The translations under genes and the position numbers were made by a program. From Diplolepis rosae (Eukaryota > Arthropoda > Insecta > Hymenoptera > Diplolepididae): 64,000 bases of DNA. The notes beneath the pieces were generated by a model that worked only from the letters and a program-made list of their open reading frames with translations, was not told the origin of the DNA and ran no database searches. The stretch lies in NCBI GenBank assembly GCA_030998225.1, contig JAPYXD010000553.1, positions 2,604,001 through 2,668,000 on the forward strand, given 5' to 3'. Shown here in pieces: positions 10,681-21,087 of the stretch. Position 1 is the first letter of the stretch. The number at the start of each line of letters is the position of its first letter.

Positions 10681-12219
10681 TAAGTTTTTGCCTCTTACTA
10701 CTTTTTATTCTACACTGCTAATACCAAAAAAACTTTCTTTGAAATCAGTCAACAACCTCATTTTAACGTCAGAGGAGTATTAATGGTCCTCTATAAAGTA
10801 TAAACTGTCTGGCACGAATGTTTGTACATTCACTTATACACTCTCTTATTTTGACTGGTTAATAATAGACTCAATAATTACTGATTTTATCAACCACAAT
10901 TTGTTCTAGAAAGATGACAGAAGAGAATCAAATACTTATCAGAAAAAATCGATATTATTTATAAATTCTTCACTCTATAATTATCTTATCTCAGTATTTG
11001 CACAGGAGATAAGATACTTTTTCACAGTAATTTAGGCCAGAGTAAAAGATACAGATGATCAAGCTCACGTTTTATATACGAGGTTTGAATTGAACTATCT
11101 ACAATATGTATGATGCATAATAAGCAGTGGAGAGACGATTATAATTATATTATGCTTATAAATGATATTCAATGAGCAACAACAAAGGGATAAAGTTATA
11201 ACTGCACAGTGAGGTCACGTCACGCCTAATGAATAAGCCAAGAATAGGTGAGAGAATGGTGAATGATGAAGAAGGAGACTGAGACTAAGATGGAAAGTGG
11301 TTGATGAGAATCATGGGAGTGATTAGGAGGGAGAGTGGAACTTGTGCGACTACAACTACTACAGAGCTCATAGGAGTCAAGTTCTAGTGCACGGCCGAAA
11401 TAGGAGAGGCACTCCTCGCCCTTCCACCCACTTCCTCTATTTCTACCTCACAATTATCAGGGTCAGCCTGTCCGACCAAGTTATGGTAAGGAGACCTAAG
11501 GCTAGCGCATTTCAAGCGGAAAAGTGCAGCCCAAATTTTATGCTACAGTAAGGTAGGGGCGTACCATCAATTTACTATCGAGCTTCCATTTGTTTATGAT
11601 TTTGAGATCCTTTAAAGAGCGATCCCAAATAGAAATGGTTATCGAGATATAAACGGCCATAGTTCTCAAAATCTATTCTTACACCGCACACTTAGTGAAT
11701 TACTAAATATTTTTAAAGTTCAGTATTTTTGTGTTCCGAGCTTTGTGAATTAAAATCAAATTATAAAATTCAAAGCACATAAATTACTATATTCGATTCA
11801 ACACTTCTAATTTTGTAATTTCGTTTCAATTCACAAAGCTCGGATCACATTAAAATACTAAACTCTAAAAATTAAGATTTTTTAAAAATTAGGTTTTATC
11901 ATAAGGTATCATTTGAACCATAATTCGATTGAAAACTTGAGGTCCTCAAAACAGACGAATTTGGGAGTCACTCCGTGATATTAATATTTTCCTTAATATA
12001 GAAGAATTTATTTTCCTCCGAAACTTAAAGCATAATGATTATTAGTGATTTGTCAAATATTTTTTGCTCGAATTTCAAAAGAAAGTCAAGTTTGTACTCT
12101 GTTTTCATATTTGGTACCCAAACCGCCACTAGCTATCTTGAGGAGGATAGGGATAGGAATGAATGAAAAAGTATATCCTTGCTTAGTATCTGGAGTTTGT
12201 TTTTTTAGATGCCTCCCAC
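10681..12219. other. Intergenic, no gene seen
   Basis: No domain, TIR pair or RNA gene recognised. The 11340-11560 stretch has balanced composition and a 69-codon open frame but no motif. TTCACAAAGCTCGGA at 11829 and TCCGAGCTTTGTGAATT at 11736 are inverted words about 90 bp apart, suggesting a small foldback. Confidence 0.45.
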
Positions 12220-12262
12220 CCGCGCAGTCGCTCCCCTCCTCAAATCTCATCTTCGTTGAAAG

Positions 12263-12294
<32 letters not shown>

Positions 12295-12530
12295 GCGAAC
12301 GTGCAGCACAGGCCGGCCGGCCCGATCGGTCGCTCAGTTGCCTTTAGCACTGCGCATCGCAGCCAGTCACTCATTCACTCGGTTAGTTAGTCAGTCAGTT
12401 AGTCAGTCAGTCAGTCAGTCGGTGAGTGAGAAGCACATTGCGTGTAAACTCCCCCCCTCCCCCCATTGTCAGTACAACTTCAATAAACCCGGTGCGACCG
12501 ATAATTTTGAATATCCGTGAAAAGCAGCAA
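12220..12530 (+). promoter_or_regulatory. Promoter-like GC-rich segment with microsatellites
   Basis: A TATATA run (12263-12294) precedes a GC-rich block with GGCCGGCCGGCCCGATCGG. A TCAGTT initiator-like word lies near 12335. A (GTCA)n microsatellite follows (12385-12420), then the donor-like word GGTGAGTGAG at 12421. The composition stands out sharply from the AT-rich surroundings. The order TATA run, initiator-like word, GC-rich leader and donor could mark the first exon of a host gene. It could equally be a chance cluster of microsatellites. I see no coding frame. Confidence 0.3.
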
Positions 12531-13320
12531 CCCTTATTCCTTTCAGTTTTTCATAGTGAGAAAAAAGACTTTAAAACAAGTCCATATATCACCTTATTTT
12601 AAGGTGTAATGTAAAAATATCATCAAGTCTGCTTTAAAAGTATAGAACTATTATTCTAATGTACGTCAACTTTGCGACTGAAAGTAAGTCACCGGGTTTG
12701 AAGTAATGACACGTAATGGCACAAGCCAGGATATAGACTTAGATTAAAAATTAGTTTATATTTGGGCTTGAGAATTTTCGTGCACACCGGTATAAGCTCA
12801 AATCTATATACATAACTGCCTGTTTGGGGCTGTAAATATTACTATTCAAAATTTTTGGCTAAATCCAATGTTTAATTCACAGATTTTTTTTATTGGCATA
12901 TAAAAGGCTTAGAGATATTTTATTTGTAATAATTAATAAACTGAAGTAAATCAATGTATATCTAAAACTTGGATGTTTGGTGCAACATATGTTTAACACA
13001 GTTATTTACCACTTCGATTTATAATATAGTTTTTTATTTTCTTTTTACATTGCAGTATTAACAAATATACTGTGCTATGGCATGACAATGTAAGTGTCAT
13101 TTTTACAAAAGTCGTTTTAATGGATTAATAATTCTACCGCACATTTTATTTAAAGAATATGTCTGAATTCCAACAGGAAGTTAGTCATTCGCAATATGTG
13201 AACGGGCAAAACAATGTAAGTCCATCCGCAACATTGATGCGCATTGGACGATACGTTGCAGTCAGATTTTCGGTGTATTTTAAAGCATTTTTGAGTGTTC
13301 GTTATTGTTTTTGAACTGAT
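12531..13320. other. AT-rich intergenic stretch
   Basis: No gene or paired repeat recognised. CTTATTTTAAGGTGTAATG near 12594 and ATGTAAAAATATC are low-complexity words without a partner. Confidence 0.5.
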
Positions 13321-14530
13321 TTAAGGCAATGGATCAACAAGTACAGCTGACTTGATCAATAAAATCACTTTCCCCCAAGATTATTCCACAATAATGAATG
13401 TTTTTAGCTGAAACTTCAGGACGTAATAAAGGACATAATAAAGGACATATCGGCGGATGGCTGTAGACTTCAATTAGCTTTTATGTTAGTGTCGGTAAAA
13501 GAAGAATTATTTTTTTTATTGTTTAGAACTAATTGAAGTCTACAGACATTCACTAATACGCGGATAGAAATTTGATGGTTGAAAGTACCATTTTTGACGG
13601 TAAACCTGAACCATTTGGAATTTCTGCCAGTTAATCCCAAAAATATGCTACTTAATATAACACGTTTCAGGAAATATCACCAAGAATGATGGTAAAAATT
13701 TCAAATGCCAACTTTTTTTTGGACAAAATATACCTTTAAAGATGTGTATGCATTTCCTTCGCGTTTACATTATAAGACATTCCATAGGTTGAAATATTAC
13801 TTTTATGCATTTACGGAATATTATAATCGTAACGTTCGAAAAAGTTCCCACTAGAATTCAAACGTTAGAATCGTAGATGGTACTTTTTCTCCTCCTTAAA
13901 CGGGGCGTTGGGCAATCAACGAACAGCAGACTTCTAATACAAGTTCCAGAATTTCGAACCACAATAGCGAGAGTAGTCTAATAGCGTTAGTTGAAGGACG
14001 TAGATGCGTTAAAAGCCGTAGGTCGTAGGTTCAATCCCCTGTCGGTCGGACCCATTTAGGTAGGTTTTTTCCGATTTAAATTTTTGCCACTTGACAAATA
14101 AATGAAGGGAATCGACATCATAGATCATAGATGGTAAAAATCTGCTTCAATGTTTCCATTTTCAAACACGCGCTGATTCCAAAAGTCTTCTCTACACGAT
14201 GACGTATATCTACATCAGAAGATTGGGTAAAATGATATGAATGCTGCTATTATATCTTATTATTAGACTCAAATTTCAGGCAGACAGCGAGTAATGATTA
14301 ACATAATAAACTTTACCATTGTGATGGGACTTCACATCTTTTTCAATAGTTTTGGTTTACTCTCTAAAATGGTACTTCTTCTCATGAAACGTAATACATT
14401 TAGCCATCAAATTTTTTTCCGTGTATGTCCTTTATTATGTCCTAAAATTTCAGCTAAAAAGATTCATTATTGTGGAAAAATTTTGGGGGTATTGATTTAG
14501 TCAGCTGTACTGGTTGATCGATTGCCTTAA
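13321..14530. mobile_element. 1.2-kb element with long TIRs, TTAA flank
   Basis: TTAA then GGCAATGGATCAACAAGTAC at the left pairs with GTACTGGTTGATCGATTGCC then TTAA at the right. The arms match over roughly 110-120 bp and include CAGCTGACT, CCACAATAATGAAT, TTTAGCTGAAA and CATAATAAAGGACATA. The terminus resembles the GGCCATGGATCAACC family (50895, 60704, 10680), which is also TTAA-flanked. The interior lacks a recognisable transposase. TTAA targets are typical of piggyBac-type elements, so this is probably a non-autonomous member or an analogous foldback. Confidence 0.78.
13985..14060 (+). repeat. Possible tRNA-derived SINE head
   Basis: TAGCGTTAGTTGAAGG resembles a weakened A box. About 45 bp downstream, GGTTCAATCCCC is close to the B-box consensus of polymerase III promoters. 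A T-rich and then AT-rich stretch follows, as in short SINEs. No cloverleaf can be closed and no second copy is present in the window, so this stays tentative. Confidence 0.3.
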
Positions 14531-15467
14531 GGCCATGAACATCCAATAAAAGAAAACAAGATCACTTTCATTTTCAACCCTCTACACCAGACGACCCCTT
14601 TAATGAACGGGAAACAAAAAAAGTTTCTTTTGTCTGCAGAATGCTTATTATTAGTCAAAGATGAAAATTTCTCACAGGTGGTCACTATTTTAAGAGAAAT
14701 TAAAATTAATATACATTGTTGGATTGGTCTCTGCGAATAGTCGTCTCCAAAAACCTTCCCTTTTTGGACGGAATCTGAAATCAAATTAGTGAGTAAAGAA
14801 ATAATTAAGTTTTCAAGCGATGAACTGGAACAATAATTATTATTGCATTTATTTATTTTTCCTATTTTAATAAATTCTGTCAATCAGTTTGGAATTTGCT
14901 GGAAAGTTATCTACGTTATATAAAGATGACGTCTTCCGCACCTACCAAGGTCCTTTGAGAAAAATCTTAATCCAGAGACATTTACGAAAGGTTGAAAAAC
15001 ATCCGCGTATCACTTCCAGTGTATCATAATTTTCTGCTGGGAATGACTTTTACTTTTTTATTTTCGTTAATTAAATTATTTCTTAAGATGAAATATCCAT
15101 TTTTAACGTTGATTACTTTGATAACGGATTTTTGTACTTTCGCAACCTGCACTCGCTCCAATAATATACAATACAGATAATTCTTATTTTATTTATTTCC
15201 TTAAATTAAGTAGGTATGGTCTTTTTACTGCAGTATTTGAAGAAGAAATATATAAAAAAAACTCGGGAATCTGTTTACTAAGGAACAGCGGGTAGAATTT
15301 TAAGCAACGGCAAAAGAGTGTGAGAGTATTTTTCATAAGTCTATCGGAAGCAACAAGAGGCTAGAGATGGCATGCGCGATGGAAAAAGATGGGAGTTCTG
15401 GGAGACTCCCGCGGAATTCGAAGAGGGTACTGAAGATAATTTTCTGTAGGTCGTCAACTAAAAAAAA
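14531..15467. other. Intergenic, no gene seen
   Basis: A 118-codon open frame on the minus strand (14527-14883) begins in the TTAA element's right border and has no recognisable motif. Nothing else is supported. Confidence 0.5.
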
Positions 15468-15690
15468 TAGTTGGGAAAATGGTAAATTTCAACTGCTTTC
15501 ACAATTATGGCAACTACTTCCTTAGCTGAGATGACTACTTACTCAGATTATTGCATAGTTAAGTTTACTAAATAAAATACGTAAGTGCCTTATTAAACCT
15601 ATGTGATTTATTTAATAAACTTAAGCATAACTAAAATACTAGTGGAATTCACCATTTTACCAACTAATTTTCACAGTTGGAAATTTACCA
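15468..15690. mobile_element. Foldback MITE-like inverted repeat
   Basis: TAGTTGGGAAAATGGTAAAT at the left pairs with ACCATTTTACCAACTA at 15651-15666. An inner pair, GCATAGTTAAGTTTACTAAA and TTTAATAAACTTAAGCATAA, closes a hairpin of over 100 bp. No coding content. Target duplication was not resolved. Confidence 0.6.
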
Positions 15691-15845
15691 GAAACTTGTT
15701 TTAGTAAAAGTAAAAGATATACAGTAAGGACGTTCTCGAAGAAGTCATAGGGAAATTATAAGTGCGTTTGAGCGAAGGACGGAGTTGCATAAAAGTGTCT
15801 CTCGAACGATCGTCTCTGGTGTGTCACACATTTACACACGCATCT

Positions 15846-16040
15846 ACACTGAGAAAAATAGATAATAAATCGCAATATCTTGACATTAACAAGTAAATAT
15901 ATTTGCGATTTAACTATGGGACAGCCATCTAGATATTGAAACAGAGTATCTGCAGATATGGAAAAGTAAATATTTTTTCGCAATATCTAAGATATCAAAC
16001 CAAAAAGCCAATATGTTAAACTGGAATATCTTAGATGTTA
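15846..16040. mobile_element. CACTGAGAAAA-type MITE, partial
   Basis: TACACTGAGAAAAATAGATA at 15845 matches the terminus type of the MITEs at 3384 and 52976. The words TCGCAATATCTTGA and TTCGCAATATCTAAGATATC and the reverse-complement pair ATATTTGCGATTT/AATCGCAATAT give internal symmetry. I find no clear right terminus. Confidence 0.4.
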
Positions 16041-16242
16041 AACTGAAAACGGCTACATAGAGAACGTGTTATTGAGAAGTTCCAAAATTAATTTCAAAGA
16101 TTGAAGGTATAAAAATGACACACATATACTAACTGATTTTAGTACTGAATAATTGAAATTTTCCTCTACGACACGAAACTCCAGAAATCTTTTTCTCAGG
16201 CACGTGCACGCTACTGTTTGTAACATTTTAGATACGTGAATA

Positions 16243-16310
16243 ATGATCATCCGGTAATATAGGCAGTGGCAAAAATTTCGAACTGAACCACCTAATTTAA
16301 AATAATTTAT
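16243..16310. repeat. Dispersed repeat shared with 22558-22625
   Basis: TGATCATCCGGTAATATAGG and CAGTGGCAAAAATTTCGAAC match TGATCCTCCGATAATGTAGG and CAGTGACAAAAATTTCAAAT at 22558. The similarity spans about 65 bp and fades on both sides. It lies 60 bp upstream of the tRNA-like fold here but has no such neighbour in the other copy. Confidence 0.6.
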
Positions 16311-16373
16311 AGCCATAAGGCAGTGCACTAGACGATATAAAGAAGTCTTTCTGTGGAGAAGGAGATGTCGGAC

Positions 16374-16446
16374 GCCTGTGTAGCTCAATTGGTTAGAGCA
16401 GTCGACCTGAAATCGAAGGACGTGGGCTCGAATCCCAACACAGTCG
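16374..16446 (+). tRNA. tRNA-like gene or pseudogene in a hairpin
   Basis: GCCTGTG (16374-16380) pairs with CACAGTC (16439-16445) at six of seven positions. TAGCTCAATTGGTTAGAGCA is a well-formed D arm and A box. Stem GTCGA with loop CCTGAAA and TCGAA gives a putative UGA anticodon. GTGGGCTCGAATCCCAA is a T arm with a B-box-like loop. A UGA anticodon would imply serine, but eukaryotic serine tRNAs have a long variable arm and this has about four bases. Outer arms CTTTCTGTGGAGAAGGAGA (16348-16366) and TCTCTTTTTCCACAGAAAG (16453-16471) pair around it. I favour a tRNA-derived repeat or pseudogene over a functional tRNA. Confidence 0.55.
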
Positions 16447-16879
16447 AAAGCGTCTCTTTTTCCACAGAAAGATTTTTAATTCTTTAAATTGAGATTTAAT
16501 ATCTGAGATTGTATATTTCGAATATAAACTGATATTTGTCATTAATATTTCGTATAATAAAGAAAACATATTACACCGAAAATTTTTTTTTCCGAGAGTC
16601 AACTATCACCCATAGTTAAGTCTAACCTAGTTGAAATAACACGGATTCCTGTTTAAGAGAATCACGTACATACAGTTAAACAAACCAATATAAACCTTGT
16701 TACAGAGAAATAAATAATTTTAGTTCTATTAACAATTAAATTCAATTAATATTGCTATGCTGTTATTACAAAACTCCGCTGTAAAAGTTGGCGCCTGTCC
16801 TAACTAGGCAAAATAGTTGACTCCTTTTACACGGGTACAAGGAATTTTTTTCGGTGTAGATATTATGTAGTAGAATCTA
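16447..16879. other. AT-rich intergenic stretch
   Basis: Beyond the right arm of the tRNA-like hairpin nothing is recognised. The short open frame at 16393-16602 on the minus strand reads through the tRNA-like sequence and is not a gene. Confidence 0.55.
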
Positions 16880-18083
16880 TTGGGTTGGCAACAAAGTCAT
16901 TTCGTTTTTTTTCATGATTTTCAAAGCAAGTTTATTAATACAAATAAAAAAGATTAATCAATTATATATTGACCATTTTGTTCGATGACCTTTTGCCATC
17001 TTTCAGTCAGCTTCATAATTCCGCTTTCGTAGAAAGTTTGGTTCTTAGAGACAAGAAACTGAATCAACTAATTTTTGACAGCCTCATTTGAATCGAATGT
17101 TTTTGTATTCAAATGGTTTTAAAGTGAACGGAATAAATAATAATCGGATGGTGCAAGGTCAGGACTATACGGTGGATGAGGCATCACTTCCCAGCCTAAC
17201 TACAAACATTTTTTGCGAGTGACCAAAGATGTATGTGGTCTGGCGTTATCTTGATGGAAGATGACGCTTTTACGAGTTGCCAGTTCTGGCCGCTTTTCCT
17301 TGATTTCTTTGTCCAATTTCATTAGCTGGCGACAGTAGACATTCGAATTGATAGTTTGGTTCCTTGGGAGCAACTTAGAATAAACAATACCTTTGAAATC
17401 CCACCAAACACTCAGAATAATCTTCTTTTGATGAATATCAGCTTTTGATGTCGATTGTGCAGACTCATCTCGCTTGCTGCATGTTTTTTTTCGCACGACG
17501 TTTTCGTAAACAACCCTTTTTTCATCGCCCGTTATAATTCGCTTTAAAAACGGATCGGTTTCATTACATTTCAGCAGTGAATCGCTAATGGGTCTTTCAA
17601 CGCATGTATGTGATAGGTTAAGCTTCTCTGCGATCTCTCGTGTCGTACTACGCCGGTTATTTTCTATCATTGCTTTTATTTTGTCGTCGCCAACTTCAGT
17701 TGGGCGTCCAGAGCGTGGTGCATCTTTGAAGTCAAAATCTCCGGAACGAAAACGAGCAAACCAGTTCTGACACTGGCGTTCTGTTAATGATTTTTCACCA
17801 TAAACATCATACAACACTTTTTCCGGGCTTGCACTGCGTTTTTACCTTTTCGGAAGTAATAAAGTAAAATGTGAGGAAAATGACCGTCTAAAATCTCCAT
17901 TTCAAATCAATGCAAAACGATAAATAAACAACAAAACTTGAAACTATTTTTTTACTGAATAATCTATGAAACTTCAGCTGTTAAATACCATATATGGTCT
18001 GAAGTTTGCAATGGATAAGAATGACTTCGAACGACTAAAGTCATCTAGCGGATGAAAGCGAAATGACTTTGTTGACAACCCAA
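16880..18083. mobile_element. mariner element, mellifera-type ends
   Basis: The element begins TTGGGTTGGCAACAAAGTCA and ends with the inverted repeat TGACTTTGTTGACAACCCAA, with TA on both sides (16878-16879, 18084-18085). The TTGGGTTGGC terminus is typical of mellifera-subfamily mariners of insects. The length, about 1.2 kb, is close to a complete mariner. It contains one minus-strand transposase frame that is broken, so this copy would be mobilised only by an outside transposase. Confidence 0.95.
16954..17900 (-). pseudogene. mariner transposase, broken
   Basis: Reading from 17900 down, the frame starts with an ATG and needs a frameshift near 17820 to continue. A 205-codon stretch (17817-17200) carries the helix-turn-helix region, the linker motif APRSGRPTEV and an ITGDEKR stretch that holds the first catalytic aspartate. 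The family has W after GDEK; here it is R. QDNARPH holds the second aspartate. A stop near 17200 precedes the PPYSPDLAPSDYYLF region with the third aspartate (DD34D), and two more stops follow. About 30 residues are missing between the second DNA-binding subdomain and the catalytic core. Mariner transposase performs cut-and-paste at TA; this copy cannot make it. Confidence 0.93.
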
Positions 18084-18430
18084 TAGATGATATGGGGTAA
18101 TATCCAAAATTTCGTATCTACTTTTCAGTATCCATTTTTCTGAGTTTATCCAAGCACATGCGTGTTCATAAATGCAAACATATTATCGTCCAACAGACAC
18201 TCTTATGCAATTCCGTGTTTCTCTTACTCGTATTTATACTTACCCTATAACCTCTTCAAAAACGTCCTTACTGTATAATCGTGTACATTTTTCAATAAAA
18301 GATGTTTCTAATTTTACATATCGAGGGCTGAAACTTAATGATTTACATCAAACAATATTGTTTTTTAATTTGCATAGTTAAAATTAACAGTTTTAAACTT
18401 CTTTAAATTTTAGTATAGTTAAAAATTGTA
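18084..18430. other. Intergenic, no gene seen
   Basis: The 69-codon open frame at 18172-18381 has no recognisable domain. No repeats were paired here. Confidence 0.5.
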
Positions 18431-18572
18431 AATAGGACTTATATCGGCCCTTTAATAATAATTTTAAACCGCCGTTGAAATTTTAAATTGGCGTTAGGGT
18501 CTAGAAATAATGAAAAAAATAGTCACTTCCTTTCAAACGTTTCGACTCTGATCGGAGTCCTCATCATTGAAA
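18431..18572 (-). mobile_element. Penelope-like terminal fragment
   Basis: TATATCGGCCCTTTAATAAT and TTAGGGTCTAGAAATAATGA match the sequence next to the hammerhead motif at 54754 and the fragment at 62641-62728. The hammerhead motif at 18531-18572 lies at its right end. It is read on the minus strand and no coding part remains. Confidence 0.65.
18531..18572 (-). ncRNA. Hammerhead ribozyme-like motif 1
   Basis: On the minus strand the order is: stem I strand TTTCA, core ATGATGA (canonical CUGAUGA, first base changed), stem II GGACTC/GAGTC around CGATCA, GAAA, a single C-G pair in place of stem III, UU, and stem I partner TGAAA. All five stem I pairs form. This is the hammerhead layout known from Penelope-like elements, with very short stem III. 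The C-to-A change in the core would be expected to abolish cleavage. Confidence 0.65.
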
Positions 18573-20875
18573 ATTTATTTCTAAAAATTCAAAGAACAAA
18601 ACCTTAAAATACTATACGTGTGGACCATTCTTTTAAAAGTAGTAAGAATTTTTTTTTTTAAATAGCAAACTGATATTGCTTCTAATAGTTAATTTAATTA
18701 TAAAGAGGATAATTTTGGGTGTTATATAATATTTTGTACAGCAGTAACATTACCGTCAGATTTTCCGATGAGCAAATTACAATTGCAAAAAAATTTATCG
18801 ATTAGCCTTCTGTGGCGCCATTCTCTGGTTCCGAGCGTTCATATTAGATAAGTCGTATTATGCAAACATGGCTTTCGATGGGGATGCGAAATTAAATTTC
18901 AATGATTCGAAAAATTCTTTATAAGATTTATGGTCTATATTTCCCAAGAAGAAAGTGATTATTAGTATGGTTACAATATAATTAAATGAAAATAGACAAA
19001 AAGAAAAACAGAGTAAAGGTTTTTAAAATTTGAAATGAAAAAATTGTATAATTAAGTCACAGAATCTAAATAAACAATTACGCATACATAAAAGCACATA
19101 CAAGATAGCTTCATTAGCTATAAACACGCAGAAGTGTCTGGTGGTGTTAAAGACCGGCCTGACCTCGGCATTGACTTCACAATACTACCGCACTAATGCC
19201 GCAATCCACTTGCTTCTCGATCGTTTGCCCCTGCGATCTTATTCCAATTGCATGATTCATAACCAAATGTCAGGCTTCCTTTTTGTATAAGCTAAGACCT
19301 TGCTCAGTACCTTAATCACTCTCCATGCAAGATATAGCTTTGCGATTATTGGGTGAATTTCTGAAAAGTATTTCATATATATATTCATCATTTAAGTGAA
19401 AAAAGATCCAAAAAAAATGAACAATTTTCCGTTTTTTGTGGAATAATTTCCTACAACTTAGGAGATTTGTGAAATCTCACCTTTTTTATATATTTCCTAG
19501 TAATTCGGAAATAAGTTCGAAAATTCGGTTAATTTTCCTCAAATATATGAAATATTTCCACTTTCTGTAGGAAAATCTATGCTTCCTAAGGATTTAGGAA
19601 AAATTTCCTAATACATAGTAGGAAAATTTACCGATATTTTTTACAGTGTAGGCATTAGGTCTTTCTTCGCTTCCACACTTAGAGTTCTTTTAAAACGTTT
19701 TTCATGTGATGGCTCAACATTTTTCAAAATTATTAACTAATTTGTATGCATTGTATTATAACCTCCCTTCCCATCGTGTTTGGAAACAACCTCCACTGCA
19801 GGACAGAGGAACATATTAAATCTGCAAGGGCTTAGGTATATAATTTTCATCTTTATCATCAAATATCTCAAAAACTATCTTTCGCACGAAGAAAATGGAT
19901 GAGACATAAAATGTGTATTTTGAGGCAATGTATGATTTTTGTTTTAAATATTTTTAGAAATTTCCAATGGTTCTCGAAATAAGTATGATAAACCATACCT
20001 TTTATGTGTTATTTATAGTTTTTACTATGAAAATATAATCTGCCGATATTTTCACAATCACAATTGTAATCAGCGAATCGAAATAGATAAGTATTGAAAG
20101 TTTCAAATTAATCGGAGGTACGTACTTTTCGGAAGCTTATCCTGATTATTTTTTACTATCATCGAATTAAAAAATAATTATTGATCATGGTAACTAATGG
20201 TCGTAATTTTCGTCTCTGAACATAATAAGCTGATAAACTTAGAACTCTGATTCTCGAAACATCAATAAATACAAGAAAAAGTGAAATGATTCATGAACGG
20301 ATAACACTGAGCATGTAAATAAAGTTCTGCACCTATATACAGAAAACAAGATTTTTAGAATCTGACAAAGTGTTTGTTACACTTTTTTTAAAATCTTTAA
20401 TTATTGTTAAGAGCAACAGATGGTTTTATTGGAAATTTGCATAAAATATGAAATCATTAAGTGTTCTTGAAAAAATAATTTGAATTTATTTTATTGTTTA
20501 CAGTTTACAGTTATTGTTGTTTAAGACCTATCATTTTTTTGAAGCACATCAATTTCCGTCCGGGAATATTTTTCTAATGCCAAAATATAGCAAAGTTAGT
20601 AAAAAAAATTGGCCCCATTTTAATGCGCACATTGTAATATTTACTTCAACCATAGTGAATTTCTCGTCCCAGAATACTATTTCATTTCCGCATGTATAGA
20701 AAAGTGTACATCGAAAAGCCTTGGAGTAGAGTATAGTGGCGGTCCAGAAATTTTTTCGAGGAATTTCAAATTTTGAATTTTCGAACGTGGCATGCTTCCA
20801 CAATTTTTGAAGCAGACTTTTTTTTATTATATAGTTGTTCGATGTTCACAACTGATGAAAAATAGAAAGAATTTT
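18573..20875. other. Intergenic with a MITE-like half at 19380-19650
   Basis: No gene recognised. Around 19430-19650 the words TTTTCCTAC, GGAAAATTT, AATTTCCTAA and AGGAAAAATTTCCTA recur in both orientations, ending at TTACAGTGTA. This looks like one arm of a degraded MITE. The 19140-19330 stretch is GC-richer but has no frame or motif that I recognise. Confidence 0.45.
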
Positions 20876-20917
20876 TCTTAACGTTTCGAAGACTCTCCGG
20901 TATCCACATCAGGTACT
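20876..20917 (-). ncRNA. Degenerate hammerhead-like motif 2
   Basis: The minus strand reads CTGATGT (core CUGANGA with the last base changed), a 17-18 nt stem II region beginning GGATACC, then CGAAACGTTA. The CGAAACGTT signature is shared with the other four sites. Stem I and stem II pair poorly, so this is at most a decayed member from a different subfamily. Confidence 0.4.
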
Positions 20918-21087
20918 GAAATAGCTATAATACACTTTGTAAAAAATGTCAATGCTTTCATGATAGAAACGATCAATTTCTTATGTGATTTCTGTCATAT
21001 AAAGATTAATATGACAGATACATAAGTTATTGCATATGTGCAGTGTAAAATAGAGTGCTGAACTACTCATGCAATATTTTAGTAATA

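Noticed and set aside
14527..14883. 118-codon minus-strand open frame
   Set aside because: It begins inside the right border of a TTAA element, has no recognisable motif and an irregular composition. Chance open frame.
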